Assembly: GCA_028023455.1 (NCBI GenBank)
Contig: JAQFVV010006200.1
Location: 7,221,506 to 7,285,505, forward strand
Reading direction: 5' to 3'
DNA: 64,000 bases
DNA from: Epiperipatus broadwayi
Lineage: Eukaryota > Onychophora > Udeonychophora > Euonychophora > Peripatidae
Below the pieces are notes generated by a model, which ran no database searches, was not told where the DNA came from, and worked only from the letters and a program-made list of their open reading frames with translations. How positions within the stretch are numbered: position 1 is the stretch's first letter; each line of letters starts with the position of its first letter. Positions 47,521-56,360 of this stretch are shown here, piece by piece. The position numbers were made by a program, and so were the translations under genes.

Positions 47521-49744
47521 TGTTTATTATTATAGCTTCATATTTCTGTGTTTTAGTGCAATATAAACATTACTTGTTATATGTGAAGTATAATTAATTA
47601 ATTAATTACATATAACTTCATAAATTATAGTACTGAAATGTATTTTATGCATCTTCTGTAAACATATGTATTTAAATTATGTATTTAAATTAGCTACGTT
47701 AATACTCAGCATGCATCCAAACTATATCAAGATTTAAGTAGTATAAATAAACTTTTATATAAAAGATTTTTTAATTTAAATAAAGTTTGTGGAAATAAAA
47801 GTATGTTTAGCTTAATTGATATTAATGTAATGCTAACAATTCTTATTTTAATACTTGAAAGGAAATTGTTAAATCAATGAATATAATGTTTTGATAAATA
47901 CCATTTAGTTGACATAAATGTGTATGCTCAAGATTTGCTTAATAATTTGACACCTTTCTGACATTATATATGGGTTTTGTAATTAATTTAGTTCTTTTAC
48001 CAATATACTTATACTTTTGCAGTAAAAATGTTGTATTTAAAAAAAAAATTCTATGTATATACTGTATGATAATTTTAGTCAAAAGTCAGAAAAATGGACT
48101 TAATAAACTAATGTAAACATTATTTTTCTTTATGAAAAAAATGTTTCTAAGCTACAGAACAGTAAAACTATTAAAGATCTAAAGTCTGCATATAAAATGC
48201 TTTTTTAAAAATTAAGAATAAAAATGCATAGGGTAACAAAGAGAATTTCCAAATTAAGTGGTTCTCATCATTATATTGTTCAACAGACAAAAAATCTTAT
48301 TACTGTAGATACGCCAGAACATAACAATGATATATACTTTTTATAACTTTTTAAAGTTTGCTTTTAATTATCAGTATGATATACAAAATTAAGTATAGTA
48401 AATTAATTCTATATGCATTTTCATACTTATTTTTGATTTTGTTTTATATTTTTGAGTTTAAATGGTTGTGTGGGGCAATAACTTTACTCTAAACTATGGG
48501 TTTGAAACACATAATCCTTAAATACACATGTTTCATTGTGAATGAACATTCTTATGTAACAATTGCATTTATTTCACAGGGATTTTAGTGTACTTACTGT
48601 ATTTTATTATTGCAACTTAAATGACAAGTGCCAAATTTGTTGATTCTCACAGTGAAACATATCCTCTTTAGATAAATATTTTAATGTTTTTTTATTATTA
48701 ATCATTTATTAGACATCATATCATTTTTAACCCAGATATTAACTTTAAACTAAATCAAAGATTAATAAATCTTTTATTATTAAATGCATCTATATAAATT
48801 CATTAACCCCACTTCATTCCTCTTCTTTTCTACTTTAAGCTATACCTAATACTGTAAGATACCACATATGTCTTAAACACATAAATAAAAAGATCTAAAA
48901 AAAAAGACAAGTTGTTTAAAAGATAGATCCATAACTAATAGATAAAAAGAAAATAATCAAATAATATGTCACACACAAAATTAGATTTGGTTTAAGCACT
49001 GGAAGTTACCAAAATGAACTAAAAAAAAAGACAGTACTCACTGATAAATACAGCATATAAAGAAAGAGTATTTTTTCAATGATTACAAAGCATCAAATAA
49101 ATAAAAGTAACAAAAGTTTGAAGATTCAGGCTTGTGTATATTTGTACAAAGTTCAATTTGAAATGATACTTATTTATTTGACAGATTTTTTTTATAATTT
49201 TGTCTTGTGATGGTGAATGCAAAGTAAACTCTTTTCTGGCATTTGCATCCACCAATGAAGACTTGGGATTTAAAACTGAAGCCAATAAAATTATGTGTTT
49301 GTATCAACATGTTAGGCCATAAAAATATGACAACAGTTAGCAATAAGCTCAACTAAATATATACTATGCAAGCAACTTGGCTTGTATTCAAAACCTTAAG
49401 GTTTGTTTTTTATTTTAATTTCAGCACTTAATTTGGTGGTAAAAATAAAGTTAAAGATGGCTGACCAGTGCATAAATGGATTGATTCCAGTTTTGAATCT
49501 TTAGTTTTTATTGATAAAAACAAAAGTCAGAAGCTCAGATGGAAATGGAATTGAAGCCAATACTATCTGATAATCATAATATATGATAATAGCATTGATA
49601 GCTGAACTTGTTTACATTTAATAAACCAAAAGAATCAGTCATAATTTATACTTTTAATGAATCAAAAAAAAAGTGGAAATTATAAGTGATAATATAATAA
49701 AAAATAAGGAATTTTAGTTGTTTCATAAAGATTTGTATTAAATA
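47521..49744. other. AT-rich interval, no supported gene
   Basis: No repeat family match. A less AT-rich patch at 49200-49275 gives the minus frame VLNPKSSLVDANARKEFTLH, but it lacks paired splice signals and a family match. Confidence 0.35.
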
Positions 49745-50160
49745 GATTATGTCCTATACATGAGGGGTCAGATTAACATATGGTCAACATGGGTATGACA
49801 AGAATCTCAGACTCAGGGTGACCTTTGAGCATTCTATCATCAAATTTTCAATTAGATGGACAGTTGAAGAGTTGGAGTGTGAAGTAGATTGAAGCCTGTC
49901 CATTAAAGTATGAGGATTGTCTATCTTAATATATATCTGAGCACTTGTAGTATATATGTGTGGAGATGATAATCTGGACCAACTGATGATTGCTGTTTTA
50001 GCATGAAATATGTATATTGGTGATTATTTATCTTTTCAACATATATGTGTTCAAGTGTATCAGTGTTATGAGATAAAGTGGAGAGGGGTGGATATTGAGA
50101 AAATCTGTACTCATATACCCTATATATTACATATATAGACACAGGTATATAATAAACCTC
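49745..50160 (+). repeat. Family D copy with extended 5' end
   Basis: Sense-oriented copy: TGTCCTATACATGAGGGGTC, GGTCAACATGGGTATGACAA, TCAATTAGATGGACAGTTGA, ACCAACTGATGATTGCTGTT and ATATTACATATATAGACACA. The 3' hairpin is partly kept (ACAGGTATATAATAAACCTC). It shows that family D extends at least 40 bp further 5' than the 23.2-kb copy. The minus frame 49921-50142 is a shadow. Confidence 0.8.
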
Positions 50161-50321
50161 TAATCAGAAAATCTTTTGTTAAATTTTCTACAATCTGGTT
50201 AATTTTCAGTAAAAGGCATATGACTTTATTACTCAGAGAAGTTCAAGTGCCAGAATCAATCCTGGGACTTAGTGATCCTAAGTTGGATATTCTAGCAACT
50301 GTGCCAAAACAAATAGGATAA
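50161..50321. other. AT-rich spacer
   Basis: It contains CAGAATCAATCCTGGGACTT, repeated in part at 50380 (CAGAATCAATCATGTGACCT). No other feature. Confidence 0.35.
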
Positions 50322-50630
50322 AAGATGTTAATTGTTTGGGGAGTTCATAAGAAGTTCAATCTTCAGACCTACAAGCACCAGAATCAATCATGTGACCTCC
50401 CGAACCCAAGGCTCCTCACTGATGAAAGTCACAAACTAGAAATTAGTTTGGGGTTATTGGATGGGCAAGCACTAGATAGGGATTTTATGCACAAACTTCC
50501 CTGCATCCATTGATTACTCTGGCCTGCACTGAGTGGCATTATTCTATGGAGAATTTTGCCACTGTGTAAACAGCTTGTGTAAGCATAAAAAATCTTGATC
50601 ACATGATATTGGCTTAATTACAATTAAGCA
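50322..50630 (+). repeat. Hybrid family B/A fragment
   Basis: The left part (about 50350-50475) follows family B: CTCCTCACTGATGAAAGTCA, AAACTAGAAATTAGTTTGGG and CACTAGATAGGGATTTTATG. It passes directly into the right arm and tail of family A: CATCCATTGATTACTCTGGC, TATGGAGAATTTTGCC and CTTGATCACATGATATTGGC. The shared GATAGRGATTTTA word is where the two families meet, suggesting they are related or recombined. The frame 50325-50513 is a shadow. Confidence 0.6.
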
Positions 50631-51084
50631 AAACTATTATCACAGAAAATGACAAATAGTAAATTAAATCATTAATGGGAAGTATTTATGGCTCACAGAG
50701 TGCTTTGTATAATCATTTCTTTTTGTTTCCTTTTTTTTCTTACCTTTTTTTTTTTTTATCAATACATAATTAAAAGTATTTAATAAATTAAAAATTTTTT
50801 TTTGTATACATTTAATACTCTATCACGCACTCATATATACACATATATATATAATTACATGTATATAGCATTCACGCTAATATCAGAATAAAAATCATAC
50901 TGCCAGCATTGAGTTGAATTAATCATTAAATGAATTTGAGTCACACTCAAAAGGCAATAACTCAACATGTTAATATTATTATGCAAAATGGAATGAAAGT
51001 TATTTGTTTGTTATATTATTTTATTAACATAAATATATTTCTTTATTCATATTTTATTAATACAATTAATTAATCGTTTTTAAC
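50631..51084. other. AT-rich interval without recognisable features
   Basis: Poly-T runs and a short TA/CA tract near 50833-50851. No supported feature. Confidence 0.35.
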
Positions 51085-51960
51085 TGAAATACAGGCTTAT
51101 TATATACCTGTATCAATAAATGTAATATGTAGGATATATGAGCTAAGACTTTCACACCAATCACCAATCTGTATCATATCACTGATACACTTGAACATAT
51201 CCGATTTTCAATTGGATGGACGTTTGAAGAGTTGGAGTGTGGAGTGGATTGAAGTCTGTCAATTAAAGTATGAAGATTGGCTATCTTAATAGATATCTGA
51301 GCACTTATTGCATATATATATAAGATAATAATCTCGTTCAATTGATGATTGCTGGTTTAGTATAATATATATATATATATTGGTGATTATTTATCTGACA
51401 TATATGTGTTCAAGTGTATCAGTAATATGAGATAGAGTGGTGAGTAGTGGATGGTGTGAAAGTCTGTGCTCATATACCCTATATATTACATATATTGATA
51501 CAGGTATATAATATGCCTGTATTTCAATTATTACATAGTAGAGATGTCTGCCCACTCCTTGTATATGTATTAAATGGATTGTGTCCTGTACATGAGGGAG
51601 GAAATTGACTTTAGGTCAACATGGGTGTGACAAAAATCTCGGTCTCAGGGAGGCCTTTGAGCGTTTCATTATCAGATTTTCAATTGGATGGACGGTTGAA
51701 GAGTTGGAGTGTGGAGTGGATTGAAGTCTGTCAATTAAAGTATGAAGATTGGCTATCTTAGTATATATCTGAGCACTTATTGCATATATGTGTGGAGATG
51801 ATAATCTGGACCAACTGATGATTGCTGGTTTAGCATGAAATACGTGTAGTGGTGATTATTTATCTTTTCGACATATATGTGTTCGAGTGTATCAGTGGTA
51901 TGAGATAAAGTGGTGAGTGGAGGGTGGTGTGAAAGTCTGTGTTCATACACCCTATATATT
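51085..51960. repeat. Family D trimer: one inverted partial + two tandem units
   Basis: It starts with an antisense 3' end (ACAGGCTTATTATATACCTGT is the family hairpin inverted) running to about 51200. It then flips into a sense unit ending in the hairpin ACAGGTATATAATATGCCTGT at about 51503. A second sense unit (about 51537-51960) follows with GTAGAGATGTCTGCCCACTC, TGTCCTGTACATGAGGGAGG and GTCTCAGGGAGGCCTTTGAG. The two sense units are very similar over their shared part, so they duplicated recently. Confidence 0.8.
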
Positions 51961-52086
51961 AAACATTTATAATAAATTAAAAAGAAATTGAGAATAAGGG
52001 AAAATAATACTCTAAAATAACTAGCTAACTTAAAAGAAAAATAATAAAATCACATTAGTGCATTTTTTTAGTTAAATTACTTTACG

Positions 52087-52165
52087 ATGATATTATTATT
52101 ATTCCCACTCCTACTGCCACTACTATTATTAATATTACTACTGCTATTATTATTACTATCACTAC

Positions 52166-52205
<40 letters not shown>

Positions 52206-52206
52206 T
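52087..52206. repeat. (ATT)n microsatellite
   Basis: Trinucleotide ATT/ACT runs from about 52090 to 52206. They make poly-Leu and poly-Ile open frames on the two strands (52087-52320 and 52082-52267). Those parts are not genes. Confidence 0.9.
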
Positions 52207-52211
52207 CAAAG

Positions 52212-52303
52212 GACTTTATTAGACTATGAAAAAAGGTTACAGTTTTTGTTTGAACAATCGGTGGCAATAGAGAAAAAACTGGGTGATGCTCAGTTAATTA
52301 CAG
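52212..52303 (+). CDS. Candidate internal exon, 92 bp, protein unrecognised
   Basis: Directly after the microsatellite, an acceptor-like TTATTTCAAAG precedes a segment reading TLLDYEKRLQFLFEQSVAIE, then KKLGDAQLIT. It ends at a good donor, CAG|GTAGTA. The 92 bp supply one base, 30 codons and one base. The peptide is amphipathic and Glu/Lys/Gln/Leu-rich, like a coiled-coil helix. This differs from the K/N/I/Y-rich noise around it. Upstream the same frame is poly-Leu from the microsatellite, which would be intron. I recognise no family, and neighbouring exons were not found, so it may also be chance. Confidence 0.35.
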
Positions 52304-52309
52304 GTAGTA

Positions 52310-53151
52310 AAAACATATAGGTAATTTACAGAGATCATTGTTTTACATCTGTACTTATGAGTAACAGAGTTGCCTTGTTATGCATTTTACAGAAAGTAGC
52401 AAACATTTAAATTGTTGTTTATTGTTTTTGGAGGTAGCTGCTGTCATGTTACAGGCTCAAATTTAAATGCATTAGTAGATATTGATGTATATATTAATTT
52501 CAGTTATTTGTCTATCTCTTTATTGTATTGCTTCTAACTTGTAGGTAAGTGAATGGAGGAGGGATATCTGAGACTATTATTATAAATGAAAGTGCAACTT
52601 ATGCCTCAAAAAACATGTAATATGAATTGCTAGCCTATAAGTTGGGAAGGATCTATCTTCAATGGATTTTAGAATGTGATTGGTATTTAAGTCATTGTTT
52701 TGTTACCATTATTAATATTGTTTTTGTTATTATTATTACTGTGATATATTTTGTATCAGAAATATGGACTAGAAACAATGTAACAATAAAGTACATGTTA
52801 TAGAAAATAGATGATAGTTTTGTTAAATAAATAAATGTTAATTGAAAAAAATATTCTTTCTTTTGTAAAACAAAGACAATTAAAAAGTCTAATATTATAT
52901 AATATTTTACATGAAAAATTTATATGTATCAAATTGTATAATTAAAATTAAATTTAAAAAAATAATCAGAAAGACAAAGAATAAGCAAATTATATTTTAT
53001 TTATAAATAAATCTAAATTTTTAAACATAATGAAATCTATATTATAGGAAATACTAATTATATGTATTTTATATCATTATTATACTCTCACTTTAGTTTT
53101 ACTGTATATATATATCAAACCTGCCTAACACTATACTAGCAAAAATAAAAA
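52310..53151. other. AT-rich interval, possibly intronic
   Basis: It follows the candidate exon. No repeat copy or second exon is evident. TTACAGGCTCAAATTTAAAT near 52450 carries an acceptor-like TACAG but no coding-like continuation. Confidence 0.35.
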
Positions 53152-53320
53152 TGCAAAACCATTAAACAATACAATACTAGATTAAATTTAAAATTTTACC
53201 AAAATCCTTACACAACCATGGTTTCATCTACTACAAATAGACCTTCTCATGTGAAATCAATCTAAAGAAAATAACACATATATACACACAAACAAACCTT
53301 CCCATAATTCATTTCAAACT

Positions 53321-53630
53321 CTACCTTCCCTTAGTATCAAAAGAAGTTTTCGTAAGATTGATAGCCTCAGAATCAAGAAGATTTATCATCAAAGTCTCCT
53401 TTATTTTTATTTTTAACTCATTCTTTTCATAAAAAATAACCGAAGCATTGTTAAACAATATTTTATGACCTGTATTCAATACATGAATATATAAAGCTGA
53501 GTTAAGATACCTATGTTTAACTCTACTTATATGAACCTTAATCCTTTCATTAGGGCTAAACTTACTCTGGCCTACATAAAACTTACCACAACTACATGGA
53601 ATTTTATAAACAATACCAGGAATAGACCTA
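53321..53630 (-). pseudogene. PLE GIY-YIG endonuclease domain, antisense arm
   Basis: On the minus strand this frame encodes the C-terminal nicking endonuclease of a Penelope-like element. It starts at GIVYKIPCSCGKFYVGQSKF and continues with ERIKVHISRVKHRYLNSALY, IHVLNTGHKI and LLDSEAINL to a stop at 53321-53323. The pattern is VYKxxCxCxxxYVGQ, an Arg/Lys-x-x-x-His helix, an Ala-x-x-His-like block and a final Glu. The CSC pair fits the CxxC zinc knuckle reported in PLE GIY-YIG domains. The frame extends upstream to an ATG at 53662, but that lies in the spacer palindrome and is a junction artefact. There are no stops in the domain, so this copy is fairly young. Confidence 0.82.
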
Positions 53631-53671
53631 CTATCAATAGACTTTTTTGAACCATGGTTCAAAACAGTTGG

Positions 53672-54005
53672 TGGTTCAAAACAGTCTATTGATAGTAGGT
53701 CTATTCCTGGTATTGTTTATAAGATTCCATGTAGTTGTGGTAAGTTTTATGTAGGCCAGAGTAAGTTTAGTCTTAATGAAAAGATTAAGGTTCATATAAG
53801 TAGAGTTAAACATAGGTATCTTAACTCAGCTTTATATATTCATGTATTGAATACAGGTCATAAAATATTGTTTAACAATGCTTTGGTTATTTTTTATGAA
53901 AAAAATGAGTTAAAAATAAAAATAAAAAAGACCTTGATGATAAATCTTCTTGATTCTGAGGCTATCAATCTTATGAAGAATTCTTTTGATATTAAGGGAA
54001 GGTAA
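53672..54005 (+). pseudogene. PLE GIY-YIG endonuclease domain, sense arm
   Basis: The plus-strand twin of the domain at 53321-53630 begins SKQSIDSRSIPGIVYKIPCS and ends NSFDIKGR with TAA at about 54003-54005. It keeps the GIVYKIPCSCGKFYVGQSKF core exactly and differs from its partner at only a few residues (for example PNER to LNEK, NASV to NALV, TKTSF to MKNSF). The frame is open throughout but has no start codon or RT. That both copies keep an open frame suggests recent duplication more than selection. Confidence 0.82.
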
Positions 54006-54171
54006 AGTTTGAAATGAATTATGGGAAGGTTTATTTGTGTGTATATATATGTTATTTTCTTTAGATTGATTTCACTTGAGGTCTATTTGTAGTAAAGGAA
54101 ACCATGGTTGTGTAATAATTTTGGTAAAATTTTGAATTTAATCTAGTATTGTATTGTTTAATGGTTTTGCA

Positions 54172-55140
54172 CATATATATATATTGTGCCCTTTTCTATA
54201 GGTCAGAATTTATTCATCGTAGCAATTTACTAAAAAAATTTAAATTTAGGATATGTTCTCTTTGTATAATAATTATATTATATTGATAATTTTTTAAAAG
54301 TTCAATTTAAAGCAAGATAAAAATATGTAATGCCTAAAATTATGCTAAATAACATTAAAACAGTTAAATAAAGCTAAATATATTAATTGCATATGGTTGG
54401 GAAAGCTGACCATAATAAATAATGTAGCAATAATGTTTAAAATATGTTTTAAAAGTTGAATTTTAATAGTTAAAACTTGTAATTAAATAAATACTATATT
54501 TTAAAGTATAAATTATATCTAATAATTATATTTAATATTATATGTTTTAAAAGTAATCTTTGTGGTAGGAAAATTTATATTTAATTCTATGTTTTCAAAA
54601 TTATTATTCCAAATTTTATATTATTATATTATTTATTTAATATAATAATTGTTGCAATTAACATTTAATATTTTTCAGACAGAATTTTGATACAGTCTGT
54701 CTCAGTTGTAAGTCATGAGACTTGAATATAGTCATGCATATGTGCTTACTAGTATTTGTGTTAACAAAGTTCAAAATATTTTAAAAATTACACTATAGAA
54801 TTGAATATATTTATTTATCTATTACAAGAGGAAATATTAAAGTTAATTATCGTAAAATGTTTAAAATGGTATTATAAAATGGATGTAGTTAGTTAAAATT
54901 AAATATTTTGTTGTAAATAAAATAGATACATTAAAAATAAAAGGTGGGATAAATTGATAAAATATTGTTTTTAAAAGTTATTTTAAAGTGTTTAGTTAAT
55001 TTTTAATAAAGCATAAAGTTGATTTAAAATTAATATCTTAAATAATATTTTAAATAAAAATGAGTCATATTTTATTTTTAAAAATTAATTGTGTAATACT
55101 AAAGTCATATGCAAATTAAGTATCAGATGAAAAGCAAAAT
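54172..55140. other. AT-rich interval without recognisable features
   Basis: Very low G+C with TAAA/TTAA words throughout. No supported feature. Confidence 0.4.
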
Positions 55141-55210
55141 CCACCAATAAGATGATGTAGTTCGTTCGGTATAAATACTGCTTCAGGATTAGTTGGTGTT
55201 GGTGCTAGTA
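55141..55210 (+). promoter_or_regulatory. Candidate Pol II core promoter (CCAAT + TATA)
   Basis: A CCAAT box at 55144-55148 sits 22 bp before a consensus TATAAATA at 55170-55177, within a small less AT-rich patch (GTAGTTCGTTCGGTATAAAT). A start site would fall near 55200-55207, within TTAGTTGGTGTTGGTGC. TATA-like words are common in such AT-rich DNA, so the CCAAT partner, the spacing and the GC patch are what lift it above background. A short ATG frame at 55438 ends at a donor-like AAAG|GTAAAA and could be a first coding exon. Confidence 0.3.
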
Positions 55211-55437
55211 ATTTTCTAAAATTTTATACTTCTTTAATTTTTTTTTTGTAAATTCAGTGTTTTAAATAGCTCTATTATAGTAATTTTGCAACTGATAAGG
55301 ATACCAATTTAAAGTATTTAAAGACAGTGTATTATTAATAAATTATAATAAGTTTTATCTAAAGGATGCAGTGCTAAATTTAAAGTTCCCTTTACCAGAA
55401 TTTTCATCAAAACTTAATTTGACTTCACATTAAAATA

Positions 55438-55486
55438 TGGAAATACCAACAAGTAATACATACTTATTTAAAAAAATTTTAAAGGT
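55438..55486 (+). CDS. Speculative first coding exon
   Basis: ATG at 55438 opens MEIPTSNTYLFKKILK, followed by the donor-like TTTAAAG|GTAAAA at 55486/55487. It lies about 235 bp below the candidate promoter. Read through, the frame continues to 55640 with hydrophobic noise. There is no family match. Listed only because promoter, start and donor occur in the right order. Confidence 0.15.
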
Positions 55487-56268
55487 AAAATTTATAATTA
55501 TTAATATAGTATTAATGGTCTTAACCAGGAGAACTATTTTATTAAGCAAGGATTTATATTGGACATTATATGGAAAACTTAACGGGAAAGCTACTTGTAA
55601 ATTAAAGTTAACAACGCATTTTTTTTTAGTAGTGAGATAGTTGTATTCAAAACTAATAAATAATATGACAAACTCATGATAAATTTTATGTGAAAAAATG
55701 TTTTAACTCTTTTTGAAGTAAAACATTATGAATAATTTTTTAAAAAAAACTATCATAAATAATAGCTAAATGGAAATATTTTTAGAGCATATGTAATAAA
55801 TCTATATATTTTTATAAGATTATATGCATTGTAATAATTTATTTAAAAAAACTGATAATTTGAATAATAATGGAAATAACCATATTTGGATTAAAAAATG
55901 ATAGATATCCTGACAAATAAAATCCTATAGATGAAGGAATTATGGTAAGTAATTATTGAATTTATGGAAACAATATTTTAAAAATTGCGCAAAAGTCTTA
56001 TCCGGATGTCTGAAGTCAAGTTGCCATGATTAATGCATTACCAAGCCAATACAGGATCCTAAAGAAGAAGCTTTGAAATATTATTTTTCAATATTATCAT
56101 TTTATTATTATTTTAATAATCATTGTTCTGGATAATAGAAACTATGAACTATTATTCTATAAACTTTTCCAGAACAGATCAATGATTATTTTTGCTAATA
56201 TTTTTAGATATTTAGACATTGCCTTTATTTTTTTATTATTCATTTTTAAAACTACATTCATCATGCAG

Positions 56269-56360
56269 GAAGGAGTCTATGGTGCAGGTGTCAGCTTCAG
56301 GGAAGTTTTGCTTTATTGGTTCATCATCAAGCACTAGAACAAGAGAACTTAGCAACAAAG
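56269..56360 (+). CDS. Candidate internal exon, 92 bp, protein unrecognised
   Basis: A pyrimidine-rich tract (TTTATTTTTTTATTATTCAT) ends in the acceptor ATGCAG at 56268. The block then reads, after one base, KESMVQVSASGKFCFIGSSS and STRTRELSNK to AACAAAG|GTTGGG, a weak donor. It is a local G+C peak in very AT-rich DNA, with a Ser/Gly/Arg/Val composition that AT noise does not give. It is again 92 bp with one base, 30 codons and one base. The splice phases do not let it join directly to the 52.2-kb candidate, so an exon would be missing between them. No domain is recognised. Confidence 0.3.

Larger units (their letters stand above)
53152..54171. mobile_element. Inverted head-to-head pair of Penelope-like 3' ends
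   Basis: Two arms of about 500 bp (53152-53653 antisense, 53672-54171 sense) are near-identical reverse complements. The spacer is only about 18 bp and contains the palindrome GAACCATGGTTC. Each arm runs from just upstream of a GIY-YIG domain to a 3' end at TTTAATGGTTTTGCA. Outside the arms the sequences differ (AAAAATAAAAA versus CATATATATA). The RT domain is absent from both, so each copy is cut at about the same 5' point. The TA-rich flanks leave the TSD unclear. Confidence 0.88.

Noticed and set aside
49076-49285. Minus frame with ASVLNPKSSLVDANARKEFT as a host exon
   Set aside because: Composition is suggestive, but no donor follows and the other two frames are equally open. Not enough support.
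52082-52267. Minus-strand poly-Ile/Val frame and plus-strand poly-Leu start
   Set aside because: Microsatellite translation. Only the part after 52211 on the plus strand was kept as an exon candidate.
53631-53662. ATG at 53662 as the start of a GIY-YIG protein
   Set aside because: It lies in the spacer palindrome between the two inverted arms and is created by the junction.
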